From: Flavobacteriaceae bacterium
Lineage (GTDB): Bacteria; Bacteroidota; Bacteroidia; Flavobacteriales; Flavobacteriaceae
DNA length: 25,337 nt
NCBI GenBank assembly: GCA_013042825.1
Contig: JABDPL010000290.1
Location: 1 to 25,337 of the forward strand
Reading direction: 5' to 3'
The notes below the pieces were generated by a model that worked only from the letters and a program-made list of their open reading frames with translations, was not told the origin of the DNA and ran no database searches. The stretch's first letter is position 1, and each line of letters starts with the position of its first letter. Positions 17,170 to 24,432 of this stretch are shown piece after piece. The translations under genes and the position numbers were made by a program.

Positions 17170-17706
17170 ATGAAATTATTTTTATGTGCAGTCTTTTGTT
17201 TGCTAGCAGGCTATTCTTTTTCACAGGTTCAGGATAATGAAAAAACAAACCGATTAGATGGAGTAAATGAGGTTCGCTTAGACGGGATCAAGCTTATTGC
17301 CGGGCCTATTTTAGAGGGGTCCTATGAATACGTGAAAAATAAGAACTCCGGACTGGGTATTTCCTTACTCGTAAATTTGGATGTTGATAATGGCTATCCT
17401 GAAGATTTCTCGATTACACCTTTTTACCGCATGTACTTCTTTAACAAACGTGACTATGGAGCTAATGGATTCTTTGTTGAAGGTTTCGGTAAGCTGTCAA
17501 CAGGGAATGATGGTGGCGATTTAGAGGAAACAGATGATGGTGAGGATTTCACTGATTTCTCCCTGGGGATGTCTTTAGGAAAGAAATGGGTCAATACAAG
17601 CGGCTTTGTTTTCGAAATTTTAGTTGGCGTAAGTAGGACTCTCGGTTCAAACTTCGGCTATGAGGCGTATTTCAGAGGCGGATTGTTTGTAGGATATAGA
17701 TTCTAA
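17170..17706 (+). CDS. Small outer-membrane beta-barrel protein (DUF3575-like)
   Basis: 178 residues with a signal peptide cleaved near SFSQ (about residue 19). The mature part has short amphipathic strands: VRLDGIKLIAGPILEGSYEY, GLGISLLVNL, FSITPFYRMYFF, GFFVEGFGKL, GMSLGKKW, GFVFEILVGVSR and a C-terminal GGLFVGYRF. The aromatic end suits recognition by the outer-membrane insertion machinery. An acidic loop (DDGEDFTD region, about 118-128) lies between strands. The layout recalls DUF3575-type 8-strand barrels; that family name is from resemblance only. Function unknown. It follows gldD after 71 bases and ends before a shared hairpin. Confidence 0.78.
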   Translation: MKLFLCAVFCLLAGYSFSQVQDNEKTNRLDGVNEVRLDGIKLIAGPILEGSYEYVKNKNSGLGISLLVNLDVDNGYPEDFSITPFYRMYFFNKRDYGANGFFVEGFGKLSTGNDGGDLEETDDGEDFTDFSLGMSLGKKWVNTSGFVFEILVGVSRTLGSNFGYEAYFRGGLFVGYRF

Positions 17707-17711
17707 ACAAA

Positions 17712-17733
17712 AAACCACGCCTAAGCGTGGTTT
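17712..17733 (-). terminator. Bidirectional hairpin between the barrel gene and the metal lipoprotein
   Basis: Perfect 9-bp stem AAACCACGC / GCGTGGTTT with loop CTAA. On the minus strand a run of six T follows, so it is a good terminator for the heavy-metal lipoprotein gene. On the plus strand the T-run is only three bases long. Confidence 0.82.
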
Positions 17734-17759
17734 AAAAAATTTGAATCTCTGTCTAATCA

Positions 17760-18263
17760 TTAAGCCTTTGAGGCGCAACAAGCTTTTTTGCAATCCTCAG
17801 CACAAGCCGTTTTCTCCGCTTCTGCTTTTTCCTTTCCACTGCAGCATGCCTTATCGCAATCCGGATCGCACGCTTTCTTCGCGCTGAAATCTTCAACTGT
17901 TTTAATTTCCGCAACTTTGTATGCCGAGCCAGCTTTTGTAACGGTTTCTTCCAATGAATTGTGATTTACCCTGGCTTCATCGTATTCAACCATGGCCAGT
18001 TTTCTGTCGAAATCAACCGCAGCGGTTTTCACACCCTCCATTTTTGCTAATTTACTTTCGATGGTCTTTGCGCATCCAACGGCACAGGTCATGCCTTCAA
18101 TAGTGAATTCAGCTTTTGCGTAAGTAGCGTTTGGGTCAAGGGTGGTTTTCTCTTCGGTTACTTCAGTGCTAACGGTTTTAACTTCGGGTTCTGACTGGTT
18201 TTTACAGTTAGAGACCAACAATACCAGCACCATTGCAACCAAAACATTTCTAAATGTCTTCAT
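17760..18263 (-). CDS. Heavy-metal-associated (HMA) domain lipoprotein with Cys-rich tail
   Basis: 167 residues. The N-terminus is hydrophobic and ends in LLVSNC, a somewhat unusual lipobox (Asn at -1), so lipidation at Cys20 is likely but not certain. Residues about 48-120 form an HMA fold: AEFTIEGMTC begins the metal loop, with Cys60 and Cys64, three residues apart rather than the usual two. The tail (132-163) holds eight cysteines in two copies of the same spacing, C-x3-C-x3-CC, at 132/136/140/141 and 154/158/162/163. A role in binding copper or another soft metal in the periplasm is inferred. It is divergent from the EamA gene and has its own promoter. Confidence 0.85.
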   Translation of the reverse strand: MKTFRNVLVAMVLVLLVSNCKNQSEPEVKTVSTEVTEEKTTLDPNATYAKAEFTIEGMTCAVGCAKTIESKLAKMEGVKTAAVDFDRKLAMVEYDEARVNHNSLEETVTKAGSAYKVAEIKTVEDFSAKKACDPDCDKACCSGKEKAEAEKTACAEDCKKACCASKA

Positions 18264-18287
18264 AAATAAATAGTATTAGTTTCTCCA

Positions 18288-18319
18288 CAAAAGTACTAAT
18301 AATAGCTGTTATTTGCGAA
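18288..18319 (-). promoter_or_regulatory. Promoter of the heavy-metal lipoprotein gene
   Basis: On the minus strand, TTCG (18316-18319, one mismatch to TTTG) and a perfect TAnnTTTG, TACTTTTG (18288-18295), are separated by 20 bases. The -33 end reaches within two bases of the EamA start codon, so the divergent genes may compete for the same stretch. Confidence 0.65.
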
Positions 18320-18321
18320 TA

Positions 18322-19200
18322 ATGGCGCAGCTCAGACAAATAAAATGGTTATATCTTTTCGCGCTGGCTTTTATTTGGGGGAGTTCGTTCATCCTTATAA
18401 AGAAGGGCCTGCTGGGCTTTAGTCCGCTTCAGGTAGCTAGTCTGCGAATTGTATTGACGGCAATCATTATTCTCGCAGCCGGATTCTTCAGCCTTAAACG
18501 AATAAATCGCAAGCAATGGCCATGGGTAATTCTAACAGGATTTATCGGGACTTTTTTTCCTGCTACCTTCTTTGCTTTTGCCATTGACGAGATCGATAGT
18601 GCTATCGCATCTATATTGAACTCTCTGGTTCCTTTGAACACGATAATAATCGGACTCACGGTTTTTAAACTCGCATGTACTCGACGACAATTTTTTGGTG
18701 TTATCATTGGTTTTTTGGGAACATTAACACTGATAATCTCAGGTGCACAGCTCAACCCTGACCAAAATTATCTATTCGCTGGTCTGGTTATAATGGCCAC
18801 GCTTTGCTATGCCTTCAATGTGAATATTATCAAGCGATATCTTCAGGACGTTCCGGCCATTGCCATTGCAACAGGCAACTTTGTAGGTATTATAGTTCCG
18901 GGACTTCTTATGCTGGTTCTGAGCGGTTTCTTTAAAGCGGAAACGCTAAATGGGAGTTTCTTTTGGGAATCTCTTGCCTATATCTTCTTGCTTGCAACCT
19001 TTGGAACAGCACTGGCGAAGGTGTTATTCAATAAACTGGTTCAGATATCTACACCTGTTTTCGCATCTTCTGTGACCTACCTCATAACTGTCGTGGCCCT
19101 GGGCTGGGGAATCCTCGATGGTGAGCGATTTAGCTTGATCCAGGGGCTTGCCACAACCCTGATCTTTTTGGGAGTATATTTGTCGAACAGAAAAAAATAA
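18322..19200 (+). CDS. EamA-family (DMT) transporter
   Basis: An inner-membrane transporter of 292 residues with about ten hydrophobic segments arranged as two EamA repeats. The first repeat begins LFALAFIWGSSFILIKKGL, with LRI and an FFPATFFAFAID segment; the second runs from about 150 to the end (YAFNVNIIKRY, FGTALAKVLFNKLVQ, TYLITVVALGWGILDGE), closing in SNRKK, a basic C-terminal anchor. The substrate cannot be told from sequence; members export or import metabolites such as amino acids. A TTG at 18313 is in frame, but the ATG gives a normal short cytoplasmic N-terminus. It is divergent from the metal lipoprotein, with 58 bases between start codons. Confidence 0.9.
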   Translation: MAQLRQIKWLYLFALAFIWGSSFILIKKGLLGFSPLQVASLRIVLTAIIILAAGFFSLKRINRKQWPWVILTGFIGTFFPATFFAFAIDEIDSAIASILNSLVPLNTIIIGLTVFKLACTRRQFFGVIIGFLGTLTLIISGAQLNPDQNYLFAGLVIMATLCYAFNVNIIKRYLQDVPAIAIATGNFVGIIVPGLLMLVLSGFFKAETLNGSFFWESLAYIFLLATFGTALAKVLFNKLVQISTPVFASSVTYLITVVALGWGILDGERFSLIQGLATTLIFLGVYLSNRKK

Positions 19201-19222
19201 GCCCGGTTGGAAAAACCGGGCT
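19200..19222 (+). terminator. Bidirectional terminator between the EamA gene and the M16 pair
   Basis: Perfect 9-bp stem AGCCCGGTT / AACCGGGCT with loop GGAAA. The plus strand continues ATCTTTAT, a modest T-run. The minus strand continues into TTATTTTTTT. The stem begins on the last base of the EamA stop codon. Confidence 0.82.
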
Positions 19223-19245
19223 ATCTTTATCAATCATTTTGATAA

Positions 19246-21318
19246 TTACTCAAAATCTGCTTCGGTAACACCGTCATTGATTTTTACATTGTTAAAATTC
19301 ATCAAAATCGTTTGCGGACCTGAATTTATACTGATGTAATAGGGGAATTTCACGCCGTTAACCTCTGAATAGTTCGAATATTTTGAAGTTGAGGTGATCT
19401 TCTGACCCTGCGCTTCAACCTCCCGTTCTGCCTGAACGAGTAATCCTGATTCAGCATCATAATATCGGAAAGACGCTTTTCCATTGAGCGCGACCTTTAA
19501 TTTGTAAACGTCTTTTCCCTCGATTGTGGTTAAAGCCTCAAGTGAAATGTCTTCAGAAGTATAGTACATCTCCGGGAACAGAACGTTTTCAGCTTTTTTA
19601 TCGGCAAGCTCCTCATCAGAAAACGGTCGTTTCATACCTTGTTGCTCGGCATATCCCGTTTCACCGTTGAATTTCTGCTTCATGATAACACCCATGTTCT
19701 CCATACTCATTTCCATAGATTCCTTATTCGGACTCATATACTTCATCTCAGCGCTCAAACTCATAGGCGCACCTTCGATGGTTACATTGGCTGAAGCATG
19801 CATGGTTTTAACAGTTTTCAGCTTTTCTTTGCCGCCAACGGCCGTAAGGTAATTGTCAATAACCGATTGTGCTGTTGTTCCATCAGGGATCGGTTTTGAA
19901 AACTCAGGACGATCAACTTCATTGGCATAGGTATCGTAAAACTTGACCGGGATTCCTATTTTCTCGAGGTTTTCCAATACCTCACTGCCTTTTCCAACAA
20001 CAACAATTCTGGCATTATCGGGCTTGAAATATGTATTGGCCACTCGCATGACATCCTCAGGTGTTACTGCATTGATCTTTTCAAGATAGGTCTCATAGAA
20101 ATCTTCCGGAAGGTCATTTAGTTTTATGTTCAGGGCATATTGCGCCAGAGTTTGCGGACGTTCCAGAGCCAAAACAAAATCACCTGTATACTTAGCCTTG
20201 ACTCTAGCCAGATCCTCGGCACTCACCTTTTCGGTTTTTATCCTTTTTACCTCTTTCAGAATTTCAACCACTGTACTATCGGTAACCATATTACGAACAG
20301 ATGCACCTGCCCTGAATCGGCTGGCATATTTATCGGCATTTAATCCCGATCTGGCACCATAGGTGTACCCATGCTCTTCTCTAAGATTCATATTGAGATA
20401 ACTGCTGAAATCCCCACCCAGGATCTGATTCGTTATAAGGGCAGCATGGTAATCGGAATCGTTCATCTTAAGCTTAGCGTTGTTCATCAGATAAACATTC
20501 GATTGAACCGCATTCGGCATATCTATAAAGTTTATCTGAGTGTACTGAACATTTTGACTGGGTTCAGGTACGCTTACTTTCAGGCTGGTACCTTTTACCC
20601 AAAGTCCGAAGGTACTCGCCATCTTTTCCTTGATATCGTCTGCTTTAACATCACCGATTACGACCAGGTAAGCATTTCCCGGGTTAAATCTTTCGGCATA
20701 AAAGGTTTTCACGTCCTCAAGGCTAATGTTATTAAGAGTTGTCTCTGAAACATATTCACCGTAAGGGTGATGTGTTCCGTAGGAAAGGGCTGGACCTACG
20801 CGTCCTGCGATAACATCAACACTCTTTTCACCGCTTTTAAGGCCTTCGATTTGTTTGTCCTTTTCCTTTTCAAATTCCTCCTGGACCAGCAATGGATTCA
20901 TCGTGGCATCAGCCATAAGTTCCAGGATGCGATCTGTGTATTTCGACAGTCCGCCGGCAAATGCTCCGCTTGATCCAAAGTTGATATTTGCACCCAAAAA
21001 GTCCACTTCTTCATTGAAATCGTCTTTAGGGATGTTTTTAGTTCCATTGCCTAACATGGCTCCCAAAATACCGGAAACTCCGGCATTTTCTCCCTCAACT
21101 GCAGGTACATTATCAATGGTTAGGTTGAAACTCACCCTGGGGAGTTTATTATTCTCCACCACCATGACCGTGAGTCCGTTTTCCAGTTTATATTCCACAG
21201 GCTTGGTTAACTGAATCTTGGGCGCAGGGCCCGGCTCAGGCTGTTTCGATCTATCTATTTGTGCAAATGATGCACTAAAGAATAAAATTGCTATCGCAGA
21301 TAATATGTATGTTCTCAT
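19246..21318 (-). CDS. M16-family peptidase subunit without zinc site, with C-terminal LolA-like domain
   Basis: 690 residues with a signal peptide (cleavage near SFAQ). Residues about 40-470 are two M16 domains. Where active members have HxxEH, this one reads Gly83, Gly86 and Ala87, so zinc ligands are lost, while the flanking sequence (GNGTKNI) stays. LREEHGYTYG supplies Arg313 and Tyr320, the R/Y pair used for substrate binding in two-subunit M16B enzymes. Residues about 482-690 look like a LolA/outer-membrane lipoprotein-sorting fold (YLTAVGGKEKLKTVKTMHAS). The active partner is encoded 14 bases upstream. Together they probably form a periplasmic heterodimeric protease. The role of the extra domain is unknown. 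Confidence 0.9.
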   Translation of the reverse strand: MRTYILSAIAILFFSASFAQIDRSKQPEPGPAPKIQLTKPVEYKLENGLTVMVVENNKLPRVSFNLTIDNVPAVEGENAGVSGILGAMLGNGTKNIPKDDFNEEVDFLGANINFGSSGAFAGGLSKYTDRILELMADATMNPLLVQEEFEKEKDKQIEGLKSGEKSVDVIAGRVGPALSYGTHHPYGEYVSETTLNNISLEDVKTFYAERFNPGNAYLVVIGDVKADDIKEKMASTFGLWVKGTSLKVSVPEPSQNVQYTQINFIDMPNAVQSNVYLMNNAKLKMNDSDYHAALITNQILGGDFSSYLNMNLREEHGYTYGARSGLNADKYASRFRAGASVRNMVTDSTVVEILKEVKRIKTEKVSAEDLARVKAKYTGDFVLALERPQTLAQYALNIKLNDLPEDFYETYLEKINAVTPEDVMRVANTYFKPDNARIVVVGKGSEVLENLEKIGIPVKFYDTYANEVDRPEFSKPIPDGTTAQSVIDNYLTAVGGKEKLKTVKTMHASANVTIEGAPMSLSAEMKYMSPNKESMEMSMENMGVIMKQKFNGETGYAEQQGMKRPFSDEELADKKAENVLFPEMYYTSEDISLEALTTIEGKDVYKLKVALNGKASFRYYDAESGLLVQAEREVEAQGQKITSTSKYSNYSEVNGVKFPYYISINSGPQTILMNFNNVKINDGVTEADFE

Positions 21319-21332
21319 GTTTTCGGTTTGAT

Positions 21333-22649
21333 TTATTCTTTTGTTTCAGGTAAATATTCTAAGATCAACCTTTGGTTAGGCTTTAAATATTTATTTGCCA
21401 CATCTTTGATTTCTTCACGTGTGATTGACCGGTAGATGTCGATTTCCGAATTGATCAGGTTTGTATCACCATAGAGCAAATAATAATTGGCCAGTGATCC
21501 GGCGATTCCCTGGATACTTGAGTTGGAATTTACAAACTGGTTCTCAAATTTATTCTGGAGTTTTTCGTAGTCTCTTTCAGAGATAAGATCATTTTGCATC
21601 TTTACTATTTCTTCATCTATCTCAGTTAGCAGATCGTCAAGACTAACGTCTCCAAGAGGAAGACCGAACAATACATAAGTTCCATAGTCTTCCTGGCTTA
21701 GATTAATCGCACCAACCTGTAATGCCATCTTCTTTTCGTCCACTATTTTTTTGTACAGTTTGGAAGATTTTCCACTGCTCAGGTAATTTGATATCATGTT
21801 CAGCACATATGATTCTCTTTCTTTAAACGAAGGAGTCCGGTATGCTGCCATGATAGCTGGAATTTGAATATTCGGATCGTATGCCTTGGCAAACAGAGTC
21901 TCTGTGATGGGATCTTCTTTTGGGAAGCTCCTTTCAATCTCTGCCCCTTTTGGGATAGGGCCAAAGTAATCGTCTATCATTTGTTTAACTTCGGTCGGAT
22001 CGATATCTCCTGCAACTACCAATACTGCGTTATTTGGCACATAGAATTTTTTATTGAATGCTTGAAATTCCTCTAGTGTTGCAGCATCCAGATGCTCCAT
22101 TTCACCGATAGTGGTCCATCGATATGGATGTTTCTTAAACATATTTTTCTTGATATTTTCAAGGAATTTACCATAAGGGGAATTATCAACACGAAGTCTT
22201 TTTTCCTCCTTAACCACTTCATTTTGTGTGTCAACGCCTATTTGATTGATCACAGGGTGAAGCAGGCGTTCAGACTCCATCCAAAGGCCCAATTCTACAT
22301 TGTTAGAAGGAAAAACTTCATAATAATAAGTTCGATCATCATTGGTCGTCGCATTATTACTACCACCATTTGAACTCACGATTTCGAACCACTTGCCCCT
22401 TTCGATATTTTTAGTTCCTTCAAAGAGCAGGTGCTCAAAAAAATGGGCGAACCCGGTTCGTTCGGGATCCTCGTCCTTGGCCCCAACATGATAGGAAACT
22501 GCAACTGTAACAACTGGTGCGGTATTGTCCTGATGGAGGATAACATGTAACCCGTTTTCCAGGGCATATTCCTCAAAATCTACCTTTTGAGCTTGAACAT
22601 TAGTTATGATCAAACTCAAAATGAGTAACATTAATAATTTAAATTTCAT
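21333..22649 (-). CDS. M16-family zinc peptidase, catalytic subunit
   Basis: 438 residues with a signal peptide (cleavage near VQAQ). The active site is complete: GFAHFFEHLLFEGTKN has His69, Glu72 and His73, and VVKEEKR supplies Glu149 as the third zinc ligand, 76 residues downstream, the spacing of the family. A second M16 half follows but lacks the G-Y-T-Y part of the R/Y pair that the partner has, so the two proteins complement one another. It is the first gene of the minus-strand pair. A TATTTTTG box at 22713-22720 lies 63 bases upstream of the ATG. Likely substrates are small peptides in the periplasm. Confidence 0.93.
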   Translation of the reverse strand: MKFKLLMLLILSLIITNVQAQKVDFEEYALENGLHVILHQDNTAPVVTVAVSYHVGAKDEDPERTGFAHFFEHLLFEGTKNIERGKWFEIVSSNGGSNNATTNDDRTYYYEVFPSNNVELGLWMESERLLHPVINQIGVDTQNEVVKEEKRLRVDNSPYGKFLENIKKNMFKKHPYRWTTIGEMEHLDAATLEEFQAFNKKFYVPNNAVLVVAGDIDPTEVKQMIDDYFGPIPKGAEIERSFPKEDPITETLFAKAYDPNIQIPAIMAAYRTPSFKERESYVLNMISNYLSSGKSSKLYKKIVDEKKMALQVGAINLSQEDYGTYVLFGLPLGDVSLDDLLTEIDEEIVKMQNDLISERDYEKLQNKFENQFVNSNSSIQGIAGSLANYYLLYGDTNLINSEIDIYRSITREEIKDVANKYLKPNQRLILEYLPETKE

Positions 22650-22683
22650 AGGATTAATTGTTTAAATAACAGTGATATAAAGT

Positions 22684-22702
22684 GCCAAGATTACTCCTTG
22701 GC
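22684..22702. other. Inverted repeat in the leader of the M16 operon
   Basis: Perfect 6-bp stem GCCAAG / CTTGGC with a 7-base loop, between the candidate -7 box and the M16 start codon. There is no T-run, so it is not a terminator. It could shape the leader RNA or bind a regulator. Confidence 0.45.
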
Positions 22703-22712
22703 TGAATGCATA

Positions 22713-22720
22713 CAAAAATA
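22713..22720 (-). promoter_or_regulatory. Candidate -7 element of the M16 operon promoter
   Basis: On the minus strand TATTTTTG matches TAnnTTTG. No TTTG is visible 19-21 bases upstream, so the assignment is partial. Confidence 0.4.
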
Positions 22721-22776
22721 ATAATCCTCGCGGAAGAAGCTATAATTTTTAATATTAAAATAACATGATTTTCAAC

Positions 22777-22793
22777 CTGCAAATCGTTTGCAG
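22777..22793. promoter_or_regulatory. Perfect palindrome overlapping the -33 element of rplU
   Basis: CTGCAAA-TCG-TTTGCAG: 7-bp arms with a 3-base centre. The right arm contains the TTTG -33 box of the rplU promoter, so a dimeric regulator bound here could block RNA polymerase. No known regulator site was matched. Confidence 0.55.
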
Positions 22794-22817
22794 TTTAATT
22801 ATTTACTAGTATATTTG
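22787..22817 (+). promoter_or_regulatory. Promoter of rplU-rpmA
   Basis: TTTG (22787-22790) and TATATTTG (22810-22817) are separated by 19 bases, a full match to the Bacteroidota -33/-7 consensus. The leader would be about 45 bases. It would transcribe rplU and rpmA, which end at a strong terminator. Confidence 0.85.
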
Positions 22818-22870
22818 CACCCGCCTTCAAATGAAGGCTTTAACAAACAAAATTATAACGTTACGCTATT

Positions 22871-23440
22871 ATGTACGCAATTGTAGAGATAGCAGGGCAG
22901 CAATTCAAAGTTGAAAAAGACCAAAAGGTGTTTGTTCACCGTTTGCATGAAGAAGAAGGCAATAAAGTAGCCTTTGATAATGTACTTCTTCTTGGCGACG
23001 GTGACAACATAACTGTTGGCGCCCCGGCTATAGACGGCGCTCAGGTTGGAGCGAAAGTCCTTAAACATTTGAAAGGCGATAAAGTGATCGTCTTTAAAAA
23101 GAAAAGGCGTAAGGGATACCGTGTAAAGAACGGTCACCGACAATCTCTTACGGAAATTCAAATTGAGAATATTATAGCTTCCGGCGCGAAAAAAGCGACC
23201 AAAGCTAAACCAGAACCAAAAGCTAAGGCAGAGCCACAAGCTAAACCAGAACCCAAAGCAGAGGCTAAACCCAGTAAAGAGGTGAAGCCGGCTAAAGCAA
23301 AAGCGGCTCCTGAGACTGAAGCTGTTACCCAAGATTTAAGCAAACTGACAGTTGCGCAACTCAAGGCTATGGCGAAATCCCGTGGATTAACAGGATATTC
23401 GTCAATGAAGAAGGCTGAACTTATTGAAGCGCTTAGTTAA
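22871..23440 (+). CDS. rplU: 50S ribosomal protein L21 with C-terminal Rho-N/SAP-like extension
   Basis: 189 residues against the usual ~103. Residues 1-105 are standard L21 (MYAIVEIAGQQFKVEKDQKV, VIVFKKKRRKGYR, QSLTEIQIENI), which binds 23S rRNA in the large subunit. A linker (about 106-154) is built of Lys, Ala, Pro and Glu, and residues about 155-189 (KLTVAQLKAMAKSRGLTGYS, then KKAELIEALS) form a small helix-extended-helix module like the Rho N-terminal or SAP fold. In those families this module binds nucleic acid. Such long L21 proteins occur in Bacteroidota, as I recall. The extension probably projects from the ribosome; its role is not known. rpmA follows after 23 bases. Confidence 0.93.
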   Translation: MYAIVEIAGQQFKVEKDQKVFVHRLHEEEGNKVAFDNVLLLGDGDNITVGAPAIDGAQVGAKVLKHLKGDKVIVFKKKRRKGYRVKNGHRQSLTEIQIENIIASGAKKATKAKPEPKAKAEPQAKPEPKAEAKPSKEVKPAKAKAAPETEAVTQDLSKLTVAQLKAMAKSRGLTGYSSMKKAELIEALS

Positions 23441-23463
23441 ACTATAATTTAAAACATTTTATC

Positions 23464-23724
23464 ATGGCTCATAAAAAAGGAGTTGGAAGTTCGAAGAACG
23501 GAAGAGAATCGGAATCGAAACGACTGGGCGTGAAAATCTTCGGCGGGCAAGCTGCCACTGCAGGTAATATTATTGTTCGACAACGAGGGACTGCCCACAA
23601 CCCGGGACAAAATGTTTATCTCGGAAAAGATCACACCTTGCATGCAAAGGTTGATGGTGTAGTTAAATTTGAAAAGAAAAAGGGTGGGAAATCCTATGTA
23701 TCGATAGTTCCACACGACGCTTAA
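23464..23724 (+). CDS. rpmA: 50S ribosomal protein L27
   Basis: A large-subunit protein of 86 residues that reaches towards the peptidyl transferase centre. The N-terminus MAHKKGVGSSKNGRES is the mature form typical of species without the cleaved extra N-terminus of Firmicutes. FGGQAATAGNIIVRQRGT and GQNVYLGKDHTLHA are the family core. Length is normal. It follows rplU and precedes a strong terminator, so both form one unit. Confidence 0.98.
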   Translation: MAHKKGVGSSKNGRESESKRLGVKIFGGQAATAGNIIVRQRGTAHNPGQNVYLGKDHTLHAKVDGVVKFEKKKGGKSYVSIVPHDA

Positions 23725-23746
23725 GACACTGAAAATTATATATTTT

Positions 23747-23779
23747 AAACCCTGATCCCTTTGTGATCAGGGTTTTTTT
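23747..23779 (+). terminator. Terminator of rplU-rpmA, likely bidirectional
   Basis: Perfect 11-bp stem AAACCCTGATC / GATCAGGGTTT with a 7-base loop, followed by seven T. On the minus strand it also faces the end of the DinB-like gene, with a weaker T-run. Confidence 0.92.
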
Positions 23780-23820
23780 ATACCTAAAAGCGATAAGGTT
23801 TCTCCAATTGCCTTCTATTG

Positions 23821-24354
23821 TCACAGAATATCCTGTACGATTTTCAGATGATGGTTACTATGCACCTGCAGGAACCGCATGCTATGCGACCTGTTTAGAT
23901 GCCCGAAGTACGGGTGATCAAAAAATACCTTCTTATCAAAGTCAGCAAACTTTGGTGCTAGTTCCTTCACCTTTATCAGCAGGTCGTTAATGTCGTCTGT
24001 GGTAAAATCCTCAGGTGGTCTTACCGAAGCCGGAGATTGTGCACGTCCCCTCGGAATAAAATTCCCGGTCAGAGACAGGGTCCTGGCGGCATTCATACGT
24101 GATTTGAATTCACTGGGGTTGGAACTTTCAAGAGCGGTATAAATCCTGTCTATCGTTAGCAAGGTGTGATGCAAATGCCAACCTATACTGGCCTGTGATA
24201 CATCCGTATTGACGACATCGGCATTATCGATATAGGATTCGATTTCAACAATATATTTATCGAGAAAATCAGGATCTTTAATATTCATTTGTATGCGAGT
24301 TATTATTAAAACTACTAAAACGAGCAGCAGTATTATGGAAATGACTTTTTTCAT
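23821..24354 (-). CDS. Membrane-anchored DinB/DUF1569-like protein
   Basis: 177 residues. A hydrophobic segment at about 4-20 (ISIILLLVLVVLIITR) makes it an N-terminally anchored protein, probably with the rest outside the inner membrane. The remainder is helical and His-rich: WHLHHTLLTIDR (His60, His62, His63), HPYFGHL (His147, His152) and VHSNHHLKIV (His165, His168, His169). This layout is that of DinB-like/DUF1569 four-helix bundles, whose histidines bind a divalent metal, though most members have no membrane anchor. Substrate and role unknown. It lies between rpmA and ahcY and converges on the ribosomal unit. Confidence 0.8.
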   Translation of the reverse strand: MKKVISIILLLVLVVLIITRIQMNIKDPDFLDKYIVEIESYIDNADVVNTDVSQASIGWHLHHTLLTIDRIYTALESSNPSEFKSRMNAARTLSLTGNFIPRGRAQSPASVRPPEDFTTDDINDLLIKVKELAPKFADFDKKVFFDHPYFGHLNRSHSMRFLQVHSNHHLKIVQDIL

Positions 24355-24381
24355 GATTGACCAAAACCCAAAAATAAAATA

Positions 24382-24407
24382 AAACCCCTGCCGAATGACA
24401 AGGGTTT
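24382..24407 (-). terminator. Terminator of ahcY
   Basis: On the minus strand the stem AAACCCTTG / CAGGGGTTT (one T·G pair) with an 8-base loop runs into TTTTATTTTATTTTT. It ends transcription of the S-adenosylhomocysteine hydrolase gene before the DinB-like gene. Confidence 0.85.
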
Positions 24408-24432
24408 ATATTAAGATATATACATTCTGATA

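Noticed and set aside
23200..23300. Short repeats in the DNA of the L21 linker
   Set aside because: They come from reused codons for Lys, Ala, Pro and Glu in a protein linker, not from a CRISPR or mobile repeat.
22853..23332. Antisense frame over rplU
   Set aside because: Its Phe/Ser/Trp-rich repeats mirror the Lys/Ala/Pro/Glu linker of L21 on the opposite strand, so it is a by-product of low complexity.
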